A stretch of 5,920 bases of DNA from DATMXT01 sp035560415 (GTDB lineage Bacteria > Bacillota > Clostridia > Oscillospirales > Feifaniaceae): NCBI GenBank assembly GCA_035560415.1, contig DATMZG010000020.1:1-5920 (forward strand). The letters are read 5' to 3'. Below the pieces are notes generated by a model that did no database searches, was not told where the DNA came from, and was given only the letters and a program-made list of their open reading frames with translations. The position numbers and the translations under genes are program-made. Positions within the stretch are counted from its first letter, which is position 1, and each line of letters opens with the position of its first letter. This document shows, piece after piece, positions 1-5,656 of the stretch.

Positions 1-33
1 GTATAACACACTCTGTCAAGGAGGAGGCCGAAA

Positions 34-816
34 ATGAAAATCGTACGGGTGAGTGAGGCGGGCGAGACCTATTACGGCGAGCTTAAGGGCGACACGGTCT
101 ATAAAATCGAAGGGGAGCTCTTCGGGGAATTCACCGTGACAGACAGGGCTGTCCCGCTTGCAAATGTCAAACTTCTGGCCCCCTGCACCCCCTCCAAAGT
201 CGTCGCAATTGGGAAAAATTACATGGACCACATCAGCGAGATGGCGGCCATGGCGGCCCCCGAGCTGCCCGAGGAGCCGGAGGTCTTTTTAAAGCCGCCC
301 TCCGGCATCATCGCGCCCGGTGAGGAGATTGTCTACCCCGAAGGGGCGAAGCGGGTCGACTATGAGGCCGAGATCGCCGTCGTCATCGGCAAAAAGGCCC
401 GGTACGTCAAAAAAGAGGAGGCCGGAGACTACATATTCGGGCTGACCCTCTTAAACGACGTCTCCCGGCGCGACAGCGCCAGGACCACGACCCAGTGGGT
501 GAACGGCAAGGGGTACGACACCTTTTGTCCCATGGGGCCCTATATCGACACTGAGGACGTGCTGGGTAAAAAGACCATCCGCTCGCACCTGTCCGGCGCG
601 CAAAAGCAAAATTGTGACACCGACAGCCTTATTTTCTCCATTCCGGTGCTCATTGAACACCTGACAAACCGGATGACGCTGCTGCCCGGCGACGTCATCG
701 CCACCGGTACCCCTTCGGGCGTCGGCCCCATGCAGGCGGGCGACGTCATCGTCGTCAGCTCGGACGAGCTGGGGGAGCTCATGAATCCCGTTGTCGCCGA
801 AGTCAAGCCCCGGTAG
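34..816 (+). CDS. Fumarylacetoacetate hydrolase (FAH) family protein
   Basis: A 260-residue cytoplasmic protein of the FAH fold, a family of metal-dependent enzymes that cleave or isomerise acylpyruvate-type and 2-oxo acid substrates. Visible motifs include GKNY at 60-63 followed by H66 and E69, which match the catalytic His/Glu pair in the lid helix of FAHD1-type acylpyruvase/oxaloacetate decarboxylase. The metal-binding pattern is present as E111 and E113 (DYEAEIAVVIGK) and D142 (NDVSRRD). QW..GKGYDTFCPMGP lies at 154-169 and TGTPSGVG at 224-231. Length is typical of the short single-domain subfamily. The ATG at 34 is preceded by AAGGAGG at 18-24, an ideal spacing. An amidohydrolase gene follows after 52 bases, probably in the same operon. 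The fold and active site look intact. The substrate cannot be read from sequence: acylpyruvate hydrolase, oxaloacetate decarboxylase and 2-hydroxyhepta-2,4-dienedioate isomerase are all possible. Confidence 0.93.
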   Translation: MKIVRVSEAGETYYGELKGDTVYKIEGELFGEFTVTDRAVPLANVKLLAPCTPSKVVAIGKNYMDHISEMAAMAAPELPEEPEVFLKPPSGIIAPGEEIVYPEGAKRVDYEAEIAVVIGKKARYVKKEEAGDYIFGLTLLNDVSRRDSARTTTQWVNGKGYDTFCPMGPYIDTEDVLGKKTIRSHLSGAQKQNCDTDSLIFSIPVLIEHLTNRMTLLPGDVIATGTPSGVGPMQAGDVIVVSSDELGELMNPVVAEVKPR

Positions 817-868
817 TCATCCGGCCGGCAGGCGGGCCGAACAAATCAATTTAAGAGAGGTGCGGGAC

Positions 869-2212
869 ATGGATAAGGACAGCCTCAGCAAACTGATTGA
901 GCAAAACGCCGATACATACGAGACCCTGAGCGACGCCGTCTGGGAGAGCCCGGAGCTCTGCTACAAGGAGACGACGGCCGCTGCGCTGCATGCCGACGCG
1001 CTCAAAGGGGCCGGATTTAATGTGACCTGCCCGGCCTACGGCATCGGCACCGCCTATTTGGCCGAGTACGGGCAGGGGAGCCCCGTCATTGCGCTGCTCT
1101 CGGAGTACGACGCCCTCGACGGCATGAGCCAGGAGGCCGACGCCAATGTCCGGAGCCCCATCGTCCCGGGCGGCCCCGGACACGGCTGCGGACATCAGCT
1201 TTTAGGCGCCGCTGTCGCCGAGGCGGCGGCAGCCGTCAAGGCCGTCATGGAAAAAGAGGGGGTAAAGGGCACGCTGCGAATTCTCGGCTGTCCCGCGGAA
1301 GAGGGGGGCGGCGGCAAGGTCTTTCTCATCCGGGCCGGCGCCTTCAAAGACGTCGACATCGCCCTCTCCTGGCACCCCAACGACGAGCACGGGGCGCAGG
1401 ACTCGGCGCTCGCCGTCGTCATCGCCTTCTTTTCATTCACGGGCAAGGCCGCCCACGCCGCAGCCGCCCCCGAAAAGGGGCGCAGCGCCTTGGACGCCGC
1501 CGAGCTCATGAACGTCGGCACTCAGTTTTTGCGGGAGCACGTGCCGGACGACGTGCGCATTCACTACGCGTTTCACGATGTCGGCGGGCTTGCCGCCAAC
1601 GTCGTGCAGGCAAACGCCAAAATACAGTACGTCATTCGCGCCAAGAAAAACGCGACGGTTTTGAACGTCTACTCCCGCATCTGCGACATCGCAAAAGGCG
1701 CCGCCCTCATGGCGGGCGTCGAAGTCTCTGAGCCCGTCATCGTCGGGGCCTACGCCGACTTCATTCCTAACGCGGCACTCGGCGGCCTCATAAACAAACA
1801 TCAAAACGCCTGCCTGCCCATTGCATACACGCAAGAGGAGCTCGCCTACGCGAAGGGGTTCCAGAAGGACGGTAAGGCGGCGGAGCCCATCTGCTCAAAG
1901 CCGCCCAAAAAGCGCGAGGGCCCGGGCGGCTCGACCGACCTCGCCGACGTCAGCTGGGTTGTGCCGACGGGGGCCTTCTACGCGGCCTGCTCGGCTCTCG
2001 GCACCGTGCCCCACAGCTGGGAGCTTGTGGCGCAGGGCAAGTCCTCCATCGCCCACAAGGGCATGCACCACGCCGCAAAGGTGCTGGCGGCAAGCGCCTT
2101 GGAGCTCTTTGCCGACCCCGCCCTTGTGGAGGCGGCCAAGGCCGACTTCACAAAGTCGACCGGGGGCGAGGTCTACAAAAGCCTGCTGCCTGAGGACGCA
2201 AAGCCGCAGTAA
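869..2212 (+). CDS. M20 family metallo-amidohydrolase, AbgB-like
   Basis: A 447-residue enzyme of peptidase family M20, subfamily D type, closest in motif content to AbgB (p-aminobenzoyl-glutamate hydrolase subunit B) and related N-acyl-amino-acid hydrolases. These are two-metal enzymes that cleave an amide bond. Seen in sequence: LLSEYDALDG at 76-85; GHGCGH at 104-109, whose C107 and H109 fit metal ligands; the acidic pair E144-E145 in PAEEGGGG; HP at 169-170; GKAAHAA at 192-198, opening the dimerisation/lid domain; and GMHHA near 398-402 for the C-terminal His ligand. There is no signal peptide, so it should be cytoplasmic. I chose the ATG at 869 because AAGAGAGG lies at 853-860 with 8-base spacing. 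The in-frame ATG at 791 lies inside the upstream gene and would add an unrelated 26-residue tail. A terminator follows directly. The true substrate (aminobenzoyl-glutamate, acyl-amino acid or other conjugate) is unknown. Confidence 0.92.
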   Translation: MDKDSLSKLIEQNADTYETLSDAVWESPELCYKETTAAALHADALKGAGFNVTCPAYGIGTAYLAEYGQGSPVIALLSEYDALDGMSQEADANVRSPIVPGGPGHGCGHQLLGAAVAEAAAAVKAVMEKEGVKGTLRILGCPAEEGGGGKVFLIRAGAFKDVDIALSWHPNDEHGAQDSALAVVIAFFSFTGKAAHAAAAPEKGRSALDAAELMNVGTQFLREHVPDDVRIHYAFHDVGGLAANVVQANAKIQYVIRAKKNATVLNVYSRICDIAKGAALMAGVEVSEPVIVGAYADFIPNAALGGLINKHQNACLPIAYTQEELAYAKGFQKDGKAAEPICSKPPKKREGPGGSTDLADVSWVVPTGAFYAACSALGTVPHSWELVAQGKSSIAHKGMHHAAKVLAASALELFADPALVEAAKADFTKSTGGEVYKSLLPEDAKPQ

Positions 2213-2223
2213 TCGTAATAACG

Positions 2224-2259
2224 AAAAAGCGTCCCGAAACATGTTTCGGGGCGCTTTTT
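2224..2259. terminator. Bidirectional rho-independent terminator between convergent operons
   Basis: Arms at 2224-2240 and 2243-2259 pair over essentially their full 17 bases, with one T:G wobble (2232:2251) and a tight CATG loop. The plus-strand transcript ends in a T5 run (2255-2259). The complementary A5 at 2224-2228 supplies a U5 run for transcripts on the minus strand. It lies 11 bases past the amidohydrolase stop and 13 bases past the end of the ATPase gene, so one hairpin can serve both operons. Confidence 0.93.
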
Positions 2260-2272
2260 GCTGTGGTACGAA

Positions 2273-3076
2273 TCAGTTTGGGTGCTCGAATGTGACTTCG
2301 CTGAAGCGTTCAGCGAGCTCCTTTGCCGTGAGGGTCGCTTTCTCCTCGCCGGAGACGTCAAACGCGACAACCCCCCGGTGCAGCATGACAAGCCTGCCGC
2401 CGTAGGCGGCGGCGTGCTTTAAGTTGTGGGTCACCATGACGGTGGTCAGGTTTTTTTGCTGTACGATGCGGTCTGTGAGCTCCATGACAGTCTCGCTCGA
2501 GCGGGGGTCGAGGGCCGCCGTGTGCTCATCCAAAATGAGGAGCTCCAGTGGCGCCATGGCGGCGATGAGCAGCGCCAGCGCCTGCCGCTGACCGCCCGAC
2601 AGGGCGTCGGCCCGCAGGTGAATTTTGTCCTCAAGCCCGAGGTCCAAGAGCTCAAGCTGCGCGCGGTAATAGTCGACGCGTCCCCGGCTGACGCCGGGAG
2701 AGAGCCCGTAGGAAGCCCCTTTGTGGTCGGCGAGCGACATGTTTTCCAGGATGGTCAGGGTGGGGCAAGTCCCCTTGGCGGGGTCCTGAAAGACCCGCCC
2801 GATGACCTTTGACCGCTCATGTTCCTTTTGCCGGCCGATATCCCGGCCGCCTAAGAAGACCTCGCCGCTGTCGGCCGTGACGCTGCCGCAAATGAGATTC
2901 AGCAGCGTCGTCTTGCCAGAGCCGTTGCCGCCGATGACGCTCACAAACTGCCTGTGGCCCGCCTCAAAGCTGAAGTCGGAAAAGAGGGCGACCTCGCTCG
3001 CAGAGCCCGGGTTGAAGGTCTTATCTATGTGCCGCAGGGAGACAAAGCCCGTTTCAGGCGCGCAGTTTTCCGGCAT
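2273..3076 (-). CDS. trpZ: ABC importer ATP-binding protein (TrpZ-type)
   Basis: A 267-residue ATPase that would power the importer from the cytoplasmic face. All ABC signatures are intact: Walker A GGNGSGKT at 49-56, Q-loop Q97 in VFQDP, signature LSGGQ at 159-163, Walker B LLILDE at 179-184, D-loop region ALDP, and H-loop H217 in VTHN. The spacing PAKGTCPTLTILENM after the Q-loop is typical of the ATPases paired with LivH-like permeases in TrpXYZ-type systems. The start is the ATG at 3074-3076, preceded by AGGAGGG (3086-3092) at 9-base spacing. An upstream in-frame ATG at 3220 would add 48 residues read from inside the permease gene and is rejected. The start overlaps the end of trpY by 23 bases, implying translational coupling. 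The protein contains no tryptophan. Its specificity comes from its partners; the gene symbol is by family analogy with streptococcal trpXYZ. Confidence 0.9.
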   Translation of the reverse strand: MPENCAPETGFVSLRHIDKTFNPGSASEVALFSDFSFEAGHRQFVSVIGGNGSGKTTLLNLICGSVTADSGEVFLGGRDIGRQKEHERSKVIGRVFQDPAKGTCPTLTILENMSLADHKGASYGLSPGVSRGRVDYYRAQLELLDLGLEDKIHLRADALSGGQRQALALLIAAMAPLELLILDEHTAALDPRSSETVMELTDRIVQQKNLTTVMVTHNLKHAAAYGGRLVMLHRGVVAFDVSGEEKATLTAKELAERFSEVTFEHPN

Positions 3077-3968
3077 GCCGTTTGTCCCTCCTATCCGAGA
3101 AAAAGTTGCTCGACACAAGGGCCGCGGTGAAGAGGACCGCCATGAGCGCCTTGAGATAATTAGTCGGAAGCCCGAGCTGCATGGCGGTGACAAGGCAGGC
3201 CTTGTAGACGATGGCGCCAAGCACTGCGGCCGTCGTCGCCTTCACAAAGCGCAGCCGGCCAAACAGGCTGTTTCCGATGATGACGGCCGCCAGCGCCATG
3301 ACCACCATGCCGGTGCCCGACTGGATGTTGGCGCTCCCCGCCTGCTGGGCCAAGACGCTTCCGGCCAGCGCCGTACACCCGTTGCCGATGGAAAGGCCGA
3401 GGATTTTCAGGTTGCCGGGGTCGAGCCCGAGCGAGACGACATACTGCGGATTGTCGCCGGCCGCCCGCAGAAGCAGCCCCGATTTCGTTTTGAGGTAGCA
3501 GTCGACGACCAGCTTCACGGCGGCGCAGACAAGGGCGGCGACAATCAAAACCCGGTATTTCAGCCACCCTCCTTGCAGCAGCGCGGCGGCCCCCACCGTG
3601 TAAATGGTGTCCTTGCCGTAGAACTGGACGACGGCGCTGCCCTTTGTGATGACGAGGTTGACGCTCCACATGGTGATCATCGTCAGAATGCCCGAGAGCA
3701 GGTCGGAGATGTGCAGCCGGACGTGCAGCAGCCCCGTCACGCTTCCGGCCGCAGCTCCGCAGGCAAAGGCGGCAAGGCAGGCAAGCCACGGGTCACTGCC
3801 GCCCGCAATGAGGGTGGCAGTGACGCAGGAGCCCAAGGGGAAGGTGCCGTCGACCGACAGGTCGGGAAAGCCCAGCACCCGGTAGGTGATGTAGACTCCC
3901 ACCGCCACGATGCCGTAAATGAAGCCCTCCTCTAAGACGCCCCGGATGACGCCGATGACAATGTCCAT
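3054..3968 (-). CDS. trpY: ABC importer permease (TrpY-type, LivH-like)
   Basis: A 304-residue integral membrane protein of the branched-chain-amino-acid-type permease family (BPD_transp_2). About eight to nine hydrophobic stretches are visible, near residues 11-30, 43-57, 60-82, 90-108, 138-157, 186-206, 218-235, 245-262 and 272-288. The tail is basic (SDRRDKRHAGKLRA), as expected for a cytoplasmic end. Family motifs include PDLSVDGTFPLG at 35-46 and the coupling-loop region LRAAGDNP at 167-174, followed by GLDPGNLKILGLSIGNG and LAQQ near 207-210. The ATG (3966-3968) lies 21 bases after the trpX stop. AAAGGCGGG just upstream is a rather weak ribosome site, so expression may depend on ribosomes leaving trpX. 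A single permease of this type would form a homodimer. The protein has three Trp residues, unlike the two other subunits, which have none. Confidence 0.9.
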   Translation of the reverse strand: MDIVIGVIRGVLEEGFIYGIVAVGVYITYRVLGFPDLSVDGTFPLGSCVTATLIAGGSDPWLACLAAFACGAAAGSVTGLLHVRLHISDLLSGILTMITMWSVNLVITKGSAVVQFYGKDTIYTVGAAALLQGGWLKYRVLIVAALVCAAVKLVVDCYLKTKSGLLLRAAGDNPQYVVSLGLDPGNLKILGLSIGNGCTALAGSVLAQQAGSANIQSGTGMVVMALAAVIIGNSLFGRLRFVKATTAAVLGAIVYKACLVTAMQLGLPTNYLKALMAVLFTAALVSSNFFSDRRDKRHAGKLRA

Positions 3969-3989
3969 GAAAAGCCCGCCTTTACTTAC

Positions 3990-5018
3990 TTAGTTTTCGG
4001 TCTCGGCAGTCACTGCGGCGGCGTTTTCGTATGCCGCCGGCAGTGTCATGGAAAAGGCCTCCAGCACATCCGGGTTGTAGACCGGCTCGCAGTCGGTGGC
4101 CTGATAGACCGGAATTTCGCCGGCTTTGGACTCGCCGGACAGGACTTTGGCCACTGTGCCGCCGGTCTTGACCCCCAAGGCGACGTAGTCGAGGTTCTGG
4201 GCGGCAAGGCAGCCGCTTTTCAGCTGCTCAATCTCGGAGCCGAAGACCGGAATGTTCTTTTCGCCCGCCGCCTGCATCAGGAGCGAGAGGTTGTTGACGA
4301 TGTTGTTGTCCGTGAAGTTGTTGATGCAGTCGATGTCCTTGGAGACAAGAGTGGAGGCGCCCGCCGCCACTTCGGAGGCGTTTGTCACCCCGACCGAGAC
4401 AATTTCAAACCCGTAATCGGGGGCTGCGGCCGTGATTTCGGCCAGCTGCGTGAGGGAGTTGGGCTCGCTCACCGTGTAGAGGATGCCGATGGTCTTGGCG
4501 TCCGGCATGAAAGCCCGAATCATTTCGAGCTGCGGGCGGACCGGCAGAATGTCGGCCGAGCCTGTGCAGTTGTTGCCCGGAGCTTCAATGGACTGGACGA
4601 TGCCGGCCAAAACCGGGTCGGAGACCGCGAGAAAGACGACCGGGATGTCGGTGTCCTTGGCTGCGCCGTATGCCGACATGGCGGCCGGCGTCGCAATGGC
4701 CACGATGAGGTCATACTGTTTTGCGACCATGCTCTTGGCGATGAGGTCGCCGGTCGAGGGGTCGCCCTGGGCGTTTTGCAGGTCGATTTCAAGGTTTTCG
4801 CCCTCGATATAGCCCGCCTCCTCAAGCCCCGTCACAAGTCCGTTGTAGCAGTTGTCAAGCGAGGGGTGGGGCGCGTACTGAATGACGCCGACGGTATAGG
4901 ACGCCGGCTCTTCGCCGCCGGTGGGGGCGGGCTCCTCTTTTTGTGAGCAGCCGTAAAGGGAGACGGCCGCGGCCGCGGCGAGGGACAGGGCAGTCAGTTT
5001 TTTAAATGTGTTTTTCAT
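3990..5018 (-). CDS. trpX: ABC substrate-binding lipoprotein, TrpX-type (probable tryptophan)
   Basis: A 342-residue secreted binding protein of the ABC_sub_bind (TrpX-like) family, which captures the ligand outside the membrane and delivers it to the permease. The N terminus is a lipoprotein signal: MKNTFKK, a hydrophobic run to residue 21, then LYGC with C24 as the lipidated residue. The tyrosine before Gly-Cys is slightly off consensus. A Ser/Gly/Glu/Pro-rich linker follows, then two periplasmic-binding lobes. Family features include VGVIQYAPHPSLD, VAIATPAA, IPVVFLAVSDPV, CTGSADILPV and IPVFGSEIEQ. I chose the ATG at 5016-5018 because GAGGAGG (5027-5033) sits 8 bases upstream and because this start gives a proper signal peptide. 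The frame stays open upstream, and an ATG at 5117 with its own Shine-Dalgarno site would put 33 polar residues in front of the signal. The protein has no Trp residue, as suits a gene needed during Trp starvation. Tryptophan specificity is inferred from the UGG T-box and family resemblance; phenylalanine or another aromatic ligand is possible. Confidence 0.9.
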   Translation of the reverse strand: MKNTFKKLTALSLAAAAAVSLYGCSQKEEPAPTGGEEPASYTVGVIQYAPHPSLDNCYNGLVTGLEEAGYIEGENLEIDLQNAQGDPSTGDLIAKSMVAKQYDLIVAIATPAAMSAYGAAKDTDIPVVFLAVSDPVLAGIVQSIEAPGNNCTGSADILPVRPQLEMIRAFMPDAKTIGILYTVSEPNSLTQLAEITAAAPDYGFEIVSVGVTNASEVAAGASTLVSKDIDCINNFTDNNIVNNLSLLMQAAGEKNIPVFGSEIEQLKSGCLAAQNLDYVALGVKTGGTVAKVLSGESKAGEIPVYQATDCEPVYNPDVLEAFSMTLPAAYENAAAVTAETEN

Positions 5019-5117
5019 GGGGTAATCCTCCTCAAAGTCAAGTGTTTTGGGGTGTTTGGGATATGGGATATAAGAATTTCGCGAAAATGTGTCTTTTCGC
5101 CACCAGCCATCCGACAT
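5019..5117 (-). CDS. Putative Trp-Trp leader segment, in frame with trpX
   Basis: An ATG at 5115-5117 is preceded by AAGGAG at 5126-5131 with an 8-base gap, as good a ribosome site as that of trpX. It lies after the T-box terminator, so it is present only in read-through transcripts. The encoded segment begins MSDGWWRKDTF, with adjacent Trp codons TGG TGG at 5100-5105 (residues 5-6). It continues polar and proline-rich for 33 codons and runs into the trpX ATG without a stop. No stop means it is not a classic free leader peptide. It would either make an N-terminally extended TrpX or place translating ribosomes over the trpX start. The tandem Trp codons in a leader upstream of Trp-free TrpX suggest sensing of charged tRNA-Trp. 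That it is translated is inference. Confidence 0.4.
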
Positions 5118-5144
5118 AACACCAGCTCCTTCACTTTGAAAAAG
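5027..5144 (-). promoter_or_regulatory. Possible RNA helix masking the trpX Shine-Dalgarno site
   Basis: In the minus-strand transcript, CTTTTTCAAAGT (5133-5144) can pair with ACTTTGAGGAGG (5027-5038) over 12 consecutive positions: nine Watson-Crick pairs and three G:U wobbles. After one G:G mismatch, AAG:CTT adds three pairs. The 3' arm contains the whole trpX Shine-Dalgarno sequence. The inner 5' arm extends into the AAGGAG of the leader start. The enclosed loop carries the tandem Trp codons and a perfect 7-bp hairpin, GCGAAAA (5094-5100) with TTTTCGC (5081-5087), which begins at the last base of the second Trp codon. The pairing is read directly from sequence. Its stability and function are not established, and the wobbles make it moderate. 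Confidence 0.35.
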
Positions 5145-5178
5145 TTTTTTACAGGCCGGAGAGCGCCCGCAGAGGAAT

Positions 5179-5219
5179 AAAAAATGCCCTTGCCCCTGAA
5201 TAAACAGGGACAAGAGCAT
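5179..5219 (-). terminator. T-box-controlled intrinsic terminator
   Basis: In the transcript, ATGCTCTTGTCCCTG pairs with CAGGGGCAAGGGCAT around a TTTATT loop, giving about 15 base pairs with two G:U wobbles. A run of six Us follows (5179-5184). The TCCCTG in the 5' arm is also the partner of the T-box GGG in the antiterminator, so the two structures exclude each other. This hairpin ends transcription upstream of trpX when tRNA-Trp is charged. Confidence 0.92.
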
Positions 5220-5462
5220 ATACTCCTGCGGTACCACCCGGATTGGCGAAAAATCGCCCGCTTTTTCCGCACACAAGTCATGTGCGCTTCCTTGATAACG
5301 GGTGAAGCTCCCGTCAAGCACTACTCGGCTCTCGGCCTTTCGTCTTGCCCTCATAAGTCCATTCAGCATACCGCGTTTTACCGCAATCCCACCGCCTGCG
5401 GCTCTCTGTGCAAACACTGCGCATGCGTACTCTTCTCAATCACAGGTTTTTGTATTTCGTTT
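5179..5462 (-). ncRNA. T-box riboswitch leader, Trp (UGG) specifier
   Basis: A transcriptional T-box leader that senses uncharged tRNA and controls read-through into trpXYZ. Stem I elements appear in order on the minus strand: AGTA (5428-5431), helix GCATGC (5421-5426) pairing with GTATGC (5366-5371), AGAGAG (5402-5407), and a distal hairpin CCGCA/TGCGG with the GGTGGGA loop motif (5387-5393). The specifier loop reads GAA-TGG-A, placing TGG at 5359-5361 with the usual following A. A stem II-like region (5291-5318) has nested CTTGA/TCAAG and ACGGG/CCCGT, and another hairpin GCGCACA/TGTGTGC follows. The T-box sequence itself is GGGTGGTACCGC (5228-5239), with the TGGT bulge at 5233-5236 for pairing with the tRNA acceptor end. 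Uncharged tRNA-Trp should stabilise the antiterminator (GGG of the T-box with TCCC at about 5207-5210) and allow expression. Confidence 0.95.
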
Positions 5463-5468
5463 GTGGCT

Positions 5469-5498
5469 ATTATACGCAAGCGGGCAGTCCTTTGTCAA
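5469..5498 (-). promoter_or_regulatory. Sigma-A/sigma-70-type promoter of the trpXYZ leader
   Basis: Perfect consensus hexamers are seen on the minus strand: TTGACA at 5493-5498 and TATAAT at 5469-5474, separated by 18 bases. Transcription should start near 5462, just before Stem I of the T-box. A consensus promoter fits a system whose control lies after initiation. A-rich and T-rich stretches upstream (about 5527-5553) might act as an UP element; that part is inference. Confidence 0.92.
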
Positions 5499-5571
5499 GC
5501 CACGGAATGGGTTTATGCGGGGAAATCATAAAAATTCGTGTGTTTTATGCATAACGGCGGTCCTTTTGAGC

Positions 5572-5614
5572 TATCTTTGCCGGCATTTTTCACAAGGGTC
5601 GGCCCGCAAAGATA
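5572..5614. repeat. Perfect 9-bp inverted repeat upstream of the trpXYZ promoter
   Basis: TATCTTTGC at 5572-5580 and GCAAAGATA at 5606-5614 are exact inverted copies with a 25-base spacer. Inside them, after one G:G mismatch, GGC/GCC could add three pairs. It begins 42 bases beyond the stop of the helix-turn-helix gene and ends about 74 bases upstream of the importer's -35 box. Neither strand has a T-run after it, so it is not a standard intrinsic terminator. It could be an mRNA-end hairpin for the regulator gene or a protein-binding site; the sequence does not decide. Confidence 0.5.
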
Positions 5615-5656
5615 AGACTCCGGAGCCGCTCGGTGATGTCCGCGCCGGCGGGCGGG

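Noticed and set aside
791..868. Starting the amidohydrolase at the in-frame ATG at 791.
   Set aside because: It overlaps the FAH gene and lacks a fitting ribosome site. The ATG at 869 has AAGAGAGG at good spacing, and the protein begins as expected for the family.
3077..3220. Starting the ATPase at the in-frame ATG at 3220.
   Set aside because: It would add 48 residues of Ser/Arg-rich sequence read from within the permease gene. The ATG at 3076 has AGGAGGG and gives a normal ABC ATPase length.
2802..3935. Long plus-strand open frame (377 codons) across the permease and ATPase genes.
   Set aside because: It is antisense to two well-supported ABC genes. The translation is rich in Gly, Asp, Arg and His with no recognisable domain, typical of a high-GC shadow frame.
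5145..5150. A second terminator after the T-box, suggested by the A6-C-T5 stretch at 5139-5150.
   Set aside because: The A and T runs are separated by one base, so no hairpin can form, and no GC stem precedes the T-run. The T-rich part fits better as one arm of the long-range helix.
5019..5417. Taking the most upstream ATG (5417) as the start of the binding protein.
   Set aside because: It runs through the T-box and its terminator and has no suitable ribosome site. The signal peptide begins properly at 5018.
5184..5531. Plus-strand open frames across the T-box region (5184-5531 and 5302-5850).
   Set aside because: They are antisense to the structured leader and promoter, have no convincing ribosome sites, and their low-complexity translations match no recognisable family.
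5572..5614. Calling the 9-bp inverted repeat an intrinsic terminator of the HTH gene.
   Set aside because: There is no U-run after the stem on either strand, and the 25-base loop is large. It is listed as a repeat instead.
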